Assembly (NCBI RefSeq): GCF_001039355.2
Contig: NW_019775887.1
Coordinates: forward strand, 1 to 64,000
Source: Lingula anatina
Taxonomy: Eukaryota; Brachiopoda; Lingulata; Lingulida; Lingulidae
DNA length: 64,000 nt
Direction of reading: 5' to 3'
This document shows positions 39,077 to 50,350 of the stretch, one piece after another. The number at the start of each line of letters is the position of its first letter. The first letter of the stretch is position 1. The position numbers and the translations under genes were made by a program. Below the pieces are notes generated by a model. The model was not told the origin of the DNA and did not search any database. It worked only from the letters and a program-made list of their open reading frames with translations.

Positions 39077-39148
39077 AACGGGACTGAGTGGGAGTCGAAC
39101 CCAATCCACCGAGCATGGCAACCAAGGACGTTACCACTGAGGAGCAAA
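39077..39148 (-). other. tRNA-like segment, possible SINE head
   Basis: On the minus strand it has a perfect Pol III B-box match (GGTTCGACTCC, complement of 39091-39101) and a D-arm-like GCTCCTCAGTGGTAACG. The anticodon stem and acceptor do not pair well, so it is not a functional tRNA. It is followed (minus sense) by a poly-T run and ATT repeats, as in a tRNA-derived SINE or tRNA pseudogene. Confidence 0.4.
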
Positions 39149-39372
39149 TCATGCTATCTGATAATACATAATACCTGTCACGAAGCTTTTCGGAAATTGC
39201 CGAAATAATATACTTTCAAAATATACTTTCAACAGTTATAATCAAATTCACACTATCTCCCACTGCCCTGAGGTATTGTTAACACTTGCAGTTGTCAACA
39301 GATCGTTGTAGTTTGGGAGAAAACGCCGTGAAACATGATGAAACGCAACTGAAATGAATATATTTTTTATGC

Positions 39373-39373
<1 letters not shown>

Positions 39374-39409
<36 letters not shown>
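39374..39409. repeat. (CT)n microsatellite
   Basis: Dinucleotide tract in the copy 3 3' flank. Copies 1 and 4 have short CT runs at the same place, so this one expanded locally. Confidence 0.9.
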
Positions 39410-39413
<4 letters not shown>

Positions 39414-41124
39414 TTATTAATTTCCAAAAAAAAAAAAAAATTTTTTTTTTAGTTTTAAGAAACATACCGTACGTAATTTACCTTTGATTTTAAATGAGAA
39501 GTATACAGCGAAATATATACATAATATGTTTCATGATAATGTTGTTTTAAAGAGTTTTGCATTGATAACTAAGATGTGAAGAATTGGTCATTATCTTTTT
39601 GAGAGTACAATTCAGAAAATGTAAAATAAAATGTTTAGGACGTAATAAAGGCATTCAGCTTTCAAAATGTTGATCAACAGATTTTAACTAGATAAAGAAA
39701 TGCGGTTTGGAAATGGTCCTGTTACATTGTATATAGGCCATAAGCTCGGCTGATAGCTTCCTGATCTGTTGTTAGAGTATGCGGCCGCACGTTAACGTTA
39801 GATCGGTCTGAACACAGCAATCCAATGAGCCAGTTAGTTGATATAGGCCTACATGCCACAGATATGTTCATAATTTAAATAATAATAATAATAATAAATC
39901 CAATTCGCTTGTCAATATCTACGCACAACGCAATATAGAAAGACTGTACTTGTCTACTGTTTTCTAGTTAAACACATTAATCCTTGTTCTCCTCCTGCTT
40001 ATAAAATGAAATACTGGTTCTGTGAAAAACTTTTTTCATACTTCTCTCTTGCTTTTACTTTGAATTCAAGTAGGCTCTGGAAAAAATTACATCAAACTTT
40101 TCAATTTTTCACACAGATTTTCCTACTTCTTTTAAGAATGTTATTAAATTAAAATATTAGTCTGGCGAATGTCTACATGAATAGAACACTGTAGCATTCT
40201 AATACCTTTAATATAGGTCACCTTATACTTTGTACAGCTGAAACGACCACAAAAGAAAAGCGAATCAAGACTTTTGTGCTTGTGATAATTTTTTTTTTCA
40301 AAAATGACCAATTGATATTCACTTTATTTGGAATTGAAATAGATAATGAGGACAGGTTAAAATAACAATGCATGCAATCATCAGTGTGTCCGCGTCCGTA
40401 CACGCTATGTATAGAGGTTAATGCTTCGCTCGTTCGTACGTAACATACGCAAACGTAGCTTGTGCAGTGCTGCACTGCATGGGTATAAATTACTTCCTGA
40501 CCACAGGGGGCGCTAGTAGTCTGTGACAAAACACAAAATCAGTGGCACACAAAATATGATCAGTGGCACACAGTGTAATTTTGTACACTATTAGGGGAGT
40601 CCATGATATCAGAGGGTAGATACAAATAAGGGTGTGTTTGTACTGAAGCCGGGTAGTATCTCAGTTTGATAGTAGGTGGTCTACCGAGTAGGATCAATTT
40701 CACGTGAGGCCCTCCTTGTCTCTTTTTATTTACGTGCATTTAAAACATTTTCATTCGAAAATAATAAGTAAATGGAAAATGCACCAGTGCAACAGTAGAC
40801 AAAGTAGGGGTCTCAGATTCAGAACCAATGCTTGATGACGACTGGATAAAGAAGAACTTATTCTGTATTAGGCCAGAAACAAGTACATGTAACAGAAGAA
40901 AGAAGAGTACCTCCTATTCCTAATAGGAAGAGACAGAAATGACAATAGAAATCAAATTATAAGGCCCCTTCCCTTTCGACGTTTCTTCTGTATTTATCAT
41001 AAAGCCAAGTTGTCTACGACGTCTAAACAAGACGCTTTTAAAACGTCACTTTGACACTTTTAAACAGGAGTGAAGTGGCGTTTTCGAAGTGCTTTAAATG
41101 ACTTAATTTGCCGAAACAACGCAA

Positions 41125-41507
41125 ACATTTGAAATAACTCTTCAGCTTTTATTTAATCTCTGTTGACTTGGTTGTTTTGGCCTATCATTGCCACTGACTG
41201 TGCTTTATCTATAGCTGCAGAGGTAGCGTGTATGACGTCACATTAACAAAGATAAGGTACGTAGTTTATAATTCATCCGATTTATATCCTCTGTCGATAT
41301 ATGATACCGAAAGGTCTGCAGCTGTACGCGACCTAACATGAGGTGAGCACATCCCGTTATCAGTTGAATTGTCACTAATCAGTTGATCATTCTGAATTCA
41401 ACTGCCATCCCCTGAAGAGCCAAGAGCTACGTCTTCGCCTGCGAGTGTCTCGCTGTATTATTGCATCGCTTCGTGAGATTTTAAGTTCCGTGAGATCAAT
41501 TAAACCG
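41125..41507 (+). promoter_or_regulatory. Upstream module and 5' UTR exon of GPCR copy 4
   Basis: Matches copy 3 over TCTTCAGCTTTTATTTAATC, GCTTTATCTATAGCTGCAGA, a full CRE TGACGTCA (41233-41240), ACATTAACAAAGATAAGG, AAAGGTCTGCAGCTGTACG and CCCGTTATCAGTTGAATTGT. No clear TATA box. The 5' UTR exon ends at 41507 (ACCG/GTAAGACG); the next exon begins at 41737 after TTTCAG. Confidence 0.6.
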
Positions 41508-41761
41508 GTAAGACGAAAGAAATTGTTTACCTTTTCACTATTCCAAATAGTTGCAAGAAAATTGAGTTAAACTTGTGACGAACGCGCATGATCAATTATA
41601 GAATCTGCAAGCGTTTTAATTTTGAATATATATCACATTTACTATAATTAATCATGCAAACAATTTTTCATTAAGCGATATTTTTTATTCATTTAAAATT
41701 GGTTATATCATATAAACATAAACAAATTTATTTCAGCTCTCAAGTGATTCTTTTAGAGACG

Positions 41762-43658
41762 ATGGTGCTAGTATTTTGGACCTCGATAAGAAAACAATGT
41801 CTGTTAACTTTTCCACTTTTACTGTGCTTATCATGGCACGGGAACGTTGAATCATCCATTTACTGGGAAGAGGCGAATAATGTGACGTATTGTACGTTGC
41901 CTCGTGATAAGGCATTGCCCGACCCTGACTGGGGACCCGGAAATTGCACCCCCAAACCCGAGGACTATCTTAAATGTGTGTATTATTGGACAAATGCATC
42001 TGCCACAACCGCTACGATTCGTACACACTACTTAAATAGAACCGATGCCGCTTACTCGGACTATGTGATTTACGTCGGTCGACCGCTCATTTATTGTATT
42101 GGACTGGTTTTCAATATCCTATCCATTTGTGTTTTCTCCCAAAGAGATCTCCGCCGAGTTGCGACCTGTCAGTTCATGATTGCAATAGCAGTGTTTGACA
42201 TTTTAACTATATTGAACGGATTTTTTTACTGGATTGAATACGAGCTCCTCGTACCAGTGATGACTGCACATGTGGCTCTGTGTAAAATATCCGTATTTAC
42301 AGTATATTGTGGACCAGAAATGAGCGCGATCACGTTAACTCTAATGAGCGCCGAGAGACTCATGAGAAAACTGAACACACCAGCTCACGAGAGATGGTTC
42401 TCCATTACAAGAACCCGCATGTACATCGTGGCTATTGTTTTGGCTATGGTGCTCCTCAACATCTACACCTTTGCCTCTGACATATTCTTTAAAGAATGTT
42501 GTAAAAATGTTTGTTGGAATATATATCACGATGGCACTGATATGTTAGAACTTCATGAGAAAAACTGCAGAAAAGGTGTGGGGAACAACTGCGGTAAGTA
42601 GGCTCTATGTACCTATTATTTTTAAAAGGTAAACCAGGTGGGTTTTTATCAGGATATACGCCATTTAAACTATATTAAGGTGGGGAAGAGGGTGTAGGGA
42701 GCATTTTGATTATATTTTTATTTTTATTATTTTTGTTTATATTACCAGTGGTTTGATTTTACGCTAATTTTTGGGTGCGGGCTATCTACGTTGAAATTTT
42801 ACAGGTTTTTATCATTAATAAAAATATACGACGTATTCATAAACAAATTTGACACCATTTCACCATGCTTTGCTCGTAATAGGTACATGTACGTAGGCAA
42901 GTATATGCGATTTTAGTGTATTGATTTTACGCTAATTCGCCAGACTTGGGTCGCCAGACGGGCTATCTCCGGTGAGTTTTTTTTTACAAATTGGACTTGT
43001 CAATTTCGACATGATCATCGATTTCTTTTCAGGCAATATGGGTGCACTTGCCTTCTACTCTGTCTACAAATGGGTGGCTCTGTCAATTTACTGGATCCTG
43101 CCATTTGTTGGGCTGCCTGTCATCAACGGATGGTTACTGTGCGAAATATGGAAGGAACGACGACGACGTAACAATCAAGAATGCAGGTCGATCATTCCCA
43201 TTCCAGACCTATCTGTTAATGGCTCGGAATACGACGTAGACAGAGATAAAGAAATTACGAAAATGTTAATACTCGTGACTCTTTCGTATTGGGTTATGAC
43301 AACGGGGTGTAATTTCATGCAGGCTGGAATAATTGACGTGTACCACGCTTGCACTCCCGATGAACTGGTTAGAAATTCTACCATCTATACAATCTTTATG
43401 CTTCTCTTTTACTTGAATCATGCGTCGAATTTTTTTCTGTACTGCATCAGTGCTAAACCGTACCGCGACGAAGTGAAATGTATGTTTGCGCGCGGTTACA
43501 GAGCCATGTCGTTGCGTAATAAGAATGAAACCAAAGTACAAAGTTGTTCTTACAATGCAGAAAATGACAAGAGAGTGAATCTCCCTCGAGTATCAGTGTA
43601 TATGAGCGACGGGAACCGCTGCAACTCAATTGGCTCACTTTCAAATAGCACAACGTAA
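41762..43658 (+). CDS. Class A GPCR, cluster copy 4
   Basis: Coding exons 41762-42593 and 43033-43658 encode 485 aa. Same architecture as the other copies: signal peptide, sequon-bearing ectodomain, cysteine-rich loop 2, SAER before loop 2, KERRRR in loop 3 and NFFLY in TM7. Exon 1 follows copy 3 (WGPGNCT, GLVFNILS). Exon 2 follows copy 2 (SLRNKNE tail, YMSDGN, SLSNSTT) but stops at TAA where copy 2 continues with CAA. The open frame reaches back to 41699 across the 5' UTR acceptor; the ATG at 41762 is the conserved start. Confidence 0.88.
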
Positions 43659-44780
43659 CCAGGGATATCTTCAGGTTGAACATGAATTTACACGACAAAC
43701 AGGCCCTTATCATGAACTTCCCTTAGCAAAATTAAATGTTTGCAGTTTGCTTTCAGGAGTTTTCAGGAAAAATCTGTATTGCTGCAATTTAGCAGCATTT
43801 TTGCAAGAACATAAAATTTCTTTTGAAAAATTGCAGCAAATTTACGGCAGGTCTGATATTTTTGCTAATGGTCAGATCTTGTGCGGTTAGCAAATGTTTT
43901 ACGTTTGTCAGTGCAGGATCAATACAGACCTAAAGCCAGACGCTGTGAAATAACACAAATGAGATGAATCCATTTTATGCGTCTCTCTTTCTCTCTTTTT
44001 TAAATTTTACTTTTATAAACCACCAAATATGTTTGGTTTTAATACACGTGAAGTAATTAACCTTTGATTTGAAATGAGAATTAAGTTATAATGCGCTGTT
44101 TTTAAATAGGTTAATGGTTTTAGAAGTGAAGAATAAATATTTTAAAGAAATGAAGAATTGGTTATTATCTTTTTAAGGCTATAATTTTAAAAATATAAAA
44201 AGTTTACTTATAGGCACATGAATCTGATGAAAAGGCCGAGAGGTCATCCATTTTTCAGATTTTTTATCATCATTTTCGCTCTTTAAAATCTGACCGTCTT
44301 CTGGAAGACCCAGAAGACAGTCTCAATCCGCCCCTGGTCCTGTTATACATAAGCTCTGCTGATAGCTTCCTGATACTGTTGCCACAGTTAGGACCCCAGT
44401 TAGCGGCCGCACGTTAGGACGACCTCGGTAAAATGCTCAGCTTGTAAACATGCATACACCTCGCTACCTCACAAATAAAGGGGGGAAACGAATACATCCA
44501 ATCGAAAATGGAGATTTTAAGGGATATTAAAAGTATAAATATTTTTGACTTATCAGACTACACATGGTCAGTCTATTTTAAAATCAGTCTTTATACCAGT
44601 CTACATTTTCTGCATTGAAAACTTCGGGTATTTCCGTGTCTGTACGGAATCAGCCGAGAGTACCCGGCTTATCTAGGGCTCGGATTACGTGCACGCGCAC
44701 AAGGGACACCACCTGTATATCTCAGTGGAAAACAGTGACTTGCATTTTTTAAGTTACGCAATCTTTAGGAACAAGCAAAA
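43659..44780. other. Spacer between GPCR copy 4 and GST copy 1
   Basis: The left half is copy 4 3' flank homologous to the other copies. A repeat end (CCGCCCCTG, to 44336) replaces part of that flank. The right half leads into the 5' region of GST copy 1. Its last stretch (CAGTGACTTGCATTTTT, about 44733) is shared with the GST copy 2 leader. No extra gene seen. Confidence 0.55.
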
Positions 44781-46274
44781 ATGGCAGACACGGGCAAAGA
44801 CATGCTCCTCTATTGGGGCTCGGGCAGCTCTCCTTGCTGGCGTGTGATGATTGTACTGGAGGAGAAAGGACTGTCAGACTGCGAGAAGAAGCTTATTTCG
44901 TTCTCAGATAAGGGGCACAAATCGGACGAAATCCTCAAGCTGAACCCTCGCGGACAGGTAAGTACGCTGTGAGCATCAGTGATTAAGTGGACAAGTTTAC
45001 TTAATTGGATTTTTATAGAGGAATCGCATATAGATCTACAGCTCTTGGCGTGCACAAGTGTAGTCTACCGGTAGCTGCCAAATGATCGTATATATAATTT
45101 AGTTTTCTGACAGTGACACTTTGCTAGCTTGCATTTCATTTCGACATGTGAAGTCTCTTTACAAAAATGTTTGACCTTAGGTACTGCCGGGTTTGTCCAG
45201 GTCACCCTTATCACCCAAATGACATCAAAATATTGCTTTTAACTCCAAAATAACTAAATTATTATTTGGATTCTGCATGAACACCAAATTACAGTGTACA
45301 TTTAAGTACATTTCAGACATTTGCATATATCTCAGGGCTCCAAAATGCCCCCCCCCCTCCCCGGAGGCTACGGCCCTGAGATATATGCAAATTTGGAATT
45401 TTACACACCACACCCTCCCACCTCAGTAGCTAATTCGCCCCCTCGTGTCCGCTTACTGCCCCCCTGGCATTTTGCTCAGGCTACGGCCCTGTATCTTGGA
45501 CTCAAAGCAGTGTTTATCTTTTGGTCAAGATCTGTTGAGGAGAAATTTCTTTGCAGGTCCTGAGTTATGATGAGCAAATATGAAGTGTTATTACATGTCA
45601 GTTTGATGTTAAGTGAGACTCCAGTTTGTGGCACACATTCCCCTTTACTAAATGGAGGTACCCCTTTTCTTCTCCTACTCCCCCTTCAATAAGTTGGTAC
45701 CACTATAACCAGTGAAATGAGATAAAAGCAAGCATATTTTCCTTCCTTGTGCCCTGGTATCATATGTTTTCACTGTAACTTGAACCTATACAGTCGTTGT
45801 ACAATGGACCTAATGTATCATGGAAAAAAAACTGTATACTGTACCAAAACAGGTTAGCTGATTTATTAAAAATGTGTGCATGTTAAAGAAAATTTGCATA
45901 ATGTCAATTATACTTGAATTTAAACTTCCAGGTTCCAACGTTCAAGTGTGGGGACCTCATCATCAACGAGTCGTTTGCGGCATGCTTGTACCTAGAGGTA
46001 AGCTAGTGATCCTACACTTCATAAAATTATTATGATACTGATGTTAATCATTCTGCACTTGTTTTTCGAAGATCAGCTTGTTTAAAGCTTTTCAAAAATC
46101 CTTTGAAGCAGCAAAAGGAAAGTGTGGAGGTGAATTGTGAAACTTCAATTTTTCAGGACACCTACAAATCCCAGGGACCTCCGCTGATTCCCAGTGAGCC
46201 AGCCAGGAAGGCCAATGTTCTGCAGAGAATGTTTGAGGTGGAGCATTATTTTTCACTCATTCCTTCCATCCCTA

Positions 46275-46326
<52 letters not shown>

Positions 46327-47374
46327 ATGATATGCTACTTTCTAGTCTCAGTATTAACTTGAAATGTTTTTTATGTTTCCTCAGGTGCCATCTTTCACCA
46401 AGAAAGCAATGGAAGATCTTCTGTACTTATACATGTTCAAAAAGCCAGAAGAGTTGGACCAGGTAAATAGGAACATGAGATGGCTTAAAAATAAAAATGA
46501 TAAGGAAATAAAATATTAATGGGATATAAGTCATGCATGAGACTTATTTTTTTCAGTAGAAGATATAAATAGATTTATACTAGTTACATAAAATACCTTT
46601 TTTGTAATACTATGTTTTATTTCAGGAAAAGATGACAAAAAGTAAGGCAGCACTGAAGGAGGAACTGGCAATGTGGGAGGGATATCTAGTGAAAGTATGT
46701 ACTGAGCTCAGCAGTACTTCACATATTGAGGAAATCTTTAGAAAGCACTACCTGTACACCTGACTACTCTTAATGTGTTCTAAGACTTCTTGTATGATTA
46801 TTACTTCGAATTTAGATAGAAGTTAAACTCAAAGAAAAGAGAAGCCAATATCATTGTTTGTAATAATTAACATATCATTTGAAAATTCTACAGTTTGTGT
46901 CAGGTAATGTCATGCAAGATTGATCATCTCTCTCTCTCTCTCTCTCTCTCTCCATATAAATTGACTGTCTCTAGCCTACAGAAGAGAAATAGCTTTATCT
47001 TACTACAACTGCTCAAGTAGTCCATAATATTATTGATGGGCAAAATCTTTGTAAGCACTCTATTAATCTTTTGGGAGTGAGGGTGTTGACTTGAAAAATG
47101 ATTGTCAGTAAAATTTTAGTCAAGTTGCTATAGAAATAGTCTTCCTTTCTAGGCAGGGGGAACTTTTCTTGATGGAGGAGAGTTCACCATGGCAGACGCC
47201 ATTTTCTTCCCAAGTCTGGCATTTTTAGTCCGATGTGGTCTGAAGCTTGCCCCTACATTCCCCAAGCTGGCTGCCTACTATGACGCTGTGAGCAAGCGTC
47301 CTTCTGTTGAGAAATCCTGGCCACCCCATTTTAAGGACACCGAAGGCAAACCCCACCTGGCAGATGTGTTGTAA
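44781..47374 (+). CDS. Glutathione S-transferase, GST A-like/rho-type, copy 1
   Basis: A cytosolic GST conjugates glutathione to electrophiles. Six coding exons (44781-44957, 45932-45997, 46157-46237, 46385-46462, 46626-46694, 47153-47374), all phase 0, give 230 aa, a normal GST length. The thioredoxin-fold N-terminal domain has LYWGSGSSPCWR near residues 10-21 with the likely catalytic Ser, the cis-proline VPTF at 60-63 and the glutathione-contacting ES (INES) soon after. The helical C-terminal domain has FTMADAIFFP, the usual N-capping and hydrophobic-staple region, and ends SWPPHF..., as in fish rho-class and mollusc GST A-like proteins. The exon 3 donor is weak (GAG/GTGGAG), but the same form is kept in copy 2, and the intron has an in-frame stop. 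AATAAA lies at 47910. It is probably an inducible detoxification gene. Confidence 0.92.
45319..45392. repeat. Perfect 20-bp inverted repeat (hairpin)
   Basis: Arms 45319-45338 and 45373-45392 are exact reverse complements (ATTTGCATATATCTCAGGGC) with a 34-nt C-rich loop, in GST copy 1 intron 1. A related segment (GGCTACGGCCCTG) recurs near 45480. Possibly the remnant of a foldback element. Confidence 0.7.
46272..46323. repeat. (CT)n(CA)n microsatellite
   Basis: Compound dinucleotide tract in GST copy 1 intron 3. The matching intron of copy 2 also has a pyrimidine-rich tract. Confidence 0.9.
46927..46952. repeat. (CT)n microsatellite
   Basis: Dinucleotide tract in GST copy 1 intron 5. Confidence 0.85.
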
Positions 47375-49326
47375 AGCCATATGCATGCACTTCAGGAGGG
47401 GTATTGATGTAGGTTATGCCTTTGGAATCCATCTCTATAATTTTTTTTCATGCATATTGCTTGCCATTGCATAAAAAACACATTTTTTGTTAGTACAGAT
47501 AGAAGTATTTGTTGTTCAGTGGAAAATGAGGAAAATGATGGACTACAGTTGTAAACACAATACAACTTTAAAACTATTTGTGTAGTTGACAACATTCTGT
47601 ATGTAGGCATGATTAAGCATTAAACTATTTGTGAGATATACATTTTATAAATTCAAATATATCATTCAAGAGAACAAGCCTGTTTGGCACAAATTGATAA
47701 TGTATCAGTGTAGTCATAGATTAGTAAGTGTGCTGTTTGAGATATACAAATACAGCATGACAGCTTTTTTGTTACAGAGCTGTGCCTTTCGTTTGTTTTA
47801 ACATAACATAAATGTATCAAAAGTTCTGTTGTATACAATATGAACTGAGCTGTTCCTTTCATAAGCAAAATTAAGAATTCAAGTTCTGTTTTATTTGATA
47901 TTTAGGTGGAATAAAGTTGGAAGATTCACATTGTATTATAAAAGAAAAAAATTTAAAACATCAGGGAGACTAAGGCATATTAACCAGTATGGCTGTCAGT
48001 TTTTTTTTCTTATTCTTTTTTTTAATGCACCTAGTTCAGGGTTAACAGGGCTAATTAAGCAGTTAAATGTATGAAACCAGTTACATGAAAATTTTTTATA
48101 AAATAGACAAATATTTGAGACCTTGTTGTGGCAGCATTAGTGCAGTGACAAAGTAATAATTATGTACTTCTTGGAGCCAGTAATTAATACAAAAGGACTT
48201 TTTATAATCGATGTCAGGCATAATATTGAATGTCATTTGATAGTTATTGCTTTAGATGGCATTTGGCTTCTTTAAGAATTATTTTTCCTTTAATAATTAT
48301 TTAGTTTAAATGTAAACAGGGGACAGGGAAGATGTTGACCTTGTTTGAGGTGTGATATGATTTATAATGAAAGCATTAGATTCTACAATGTACAGTATTT
48401 TTCTATTGCCTATGCCAATGAAACATCTGATCAGGATAATCAACTGTTTTTACTTGTACTTACAGCAGAGCCTTTTCTTTGCAAAGATTTATAATATACC
48501 TATTGAACAAATCAATAAAAGAGAGCATAGAAAAAAATGATGATGGTTATGTTGTGACTGGAGATCGATAATTTTTAATGTGGTGCTACGTGACAACTGT
48601 ACAAAGTACTAAGTCAACATTACAAGGAGGAAACCTTGTGTAAGCTCTTTGCAGCCATCTGCTATTTACCGAGATGGCTTTTAGTGGGCGAGTTTTTTTT
48701 TTTTTTTACGAAAAAGCAATTAAAGCTTTAATTTATCGTTAAAAAAATCACTCCTGGGTTTCAATCCCTGCTTTTATAATATGTGCATATCATTACAATA
48801 GTAAGGTATATGAAGTATGCGTAATTTTCATTTTTTTTTTCAGCAGAAAATTTTCTTCTTTAAAGAGTCCTTTGCGCATTCATCAATGTATATGGCAGAA
48901 ATGGAATTGAAAAATACTGCATTAATTTTGCTCTTTCTCTCTAGAAATTTTCTATTATAGCTAGTACACCGCATGCCAGAATTTAAAATGACAATACAAT
49001 TGTTTTCACATCCTTTCTCTTCAGTAAAGCCTTTTACGCAATCTTTAATCACTGAAGAGGGGTATTAGGGTGGGCGTTGGTGGCCTTTATCTTCCATAAG
49101 AGATCCATTTGAAAATGGTCAAACAGTGAGTGTTTACCCTCAAACAATCAATATATAGGGTAAGACATTCCAAGGACTGCCAGTTTTGAATTGCCACATT
49201 CATAACTTGCCTCTAGAGGGCTATATGACCACTGTTTCTGGTCTGCCCACCAATCCCAACTTAAAAGCTGCCACAGTGACTTGCATTTTTAGGGTGTGTT
49301 GTTCTAGTCTTGTAACACAAGCGAAA
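47375..49326. other. GST copy 1 3' UTR and spacer
   Basis: 3' UTR of GST copy 1 with AATAAA at 47910-47915, then AT-rich sequence without a recognisable gene. The end (about 49186-49326) is the leader of GST copy 2. It is open in frame upstream of the ATG but has no homologous coding counterpart in copy 1. Confidence 0.6.
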
Positions 49327-50286
49327 ATGGCAGGCACAGGCAAAGACATGCTTCTTTACTGGGGCTCAGGTAGTCCCCCTTGCTGGCGCCTGATGATAGT
49401 ACTGGAGGAGAAAGGACTGTCGGACTGCGAGAAGAAGATAATTTCGTTCTCAGAGAAGGGGCACAAATCTGATGAAGTGCTTAAGTTGAACCCTCGCGGA
49501 CAGGTAAATTAAATTTCTTAGAGGTTAAAGTGACAACTATGATTATTCTGTGTTTGTCAATGATCTGTAAATGAGACTGAAAAGAGTTGCATAAAAAGAA
49601 GGGTGGGGGAAGTGGGGAAGAAAAAAAACTAAACTTTGGGTGCAGTGCCTCACTTGCTTTGCTTTTCCTTCAGTCTGCAAATTTTTAAGGCTTGTGTAAA
49701 GGTTTTCATCACTTAAAAAGAATGTTGCATTCTCTTAGGATATAAGGACAGGTAATTTACTAAAATTCAAAGTAGGGATATATTAAGGCAACAGAAATCC
49801 CATACATATTGCCTTAATTTAGACAGGTGAGTCAAGTTCCACAATAAGAAAGTACTGGGTATGCGGATGTTGACTACTGCTGGGCTGGTGACTGAATGAT
49901 TATTACTGTACTTCCAACTGGTGTCACCATGTCAAGCAATTTTTGTAGTTTTACGTACATCTAGTTATGTTCGAAATCATACTGCAGTCTTGAAGACCGA
50001 GTCATTTAAGCAAGCCAATAATTGAACCATTAAGTAAATATAGTAACTGTTTGCACTAAGGATGAGTAAACATTATGCAACTGCTGATTGAACTGTGTGC
50101 CATTCCTCTTCAAAGACATTAACATAATGGATTGATCTATAAGTTATACTAGTTTATTTAAAGAAAATTTTATTAATTCATTTTAATATAAACAGTACAT
50201 ATTATCCCACGGCTGTTGCTTCAAACAATAGGATAATTGCTTCACCTCAATATAATTACATTCTTGCAGGCCACATTCATTGTTGT

Positions 50287-50350
<64 letters not shown>

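Larger units (their letters stand above)
38757..41124. other. 3' flank of GPCR copy 3 and intergenic
   Basis: No gene seen. About 38757-40200 is 3' UTR and flank homologous to copy 1. It contains (AAT)n, a tRNA-like segment, (CT)n and a poly-A/poly-T pair near 39427. The 103-codon minus frame at 40218-40529 has no resemblance I recognise. Confidence 0.6.

Noticed and set aside
39077-39148. Functional tRNA gene
   Set aside because: B-box is good, but the anticodon stem and acceptor stem do not pair.
49186-49326. N-terminal extension of GST copy 2
   Set aside because: Open by chance; copy 1 has no matching coding sequence and the ATG at 49327 fits the family length.
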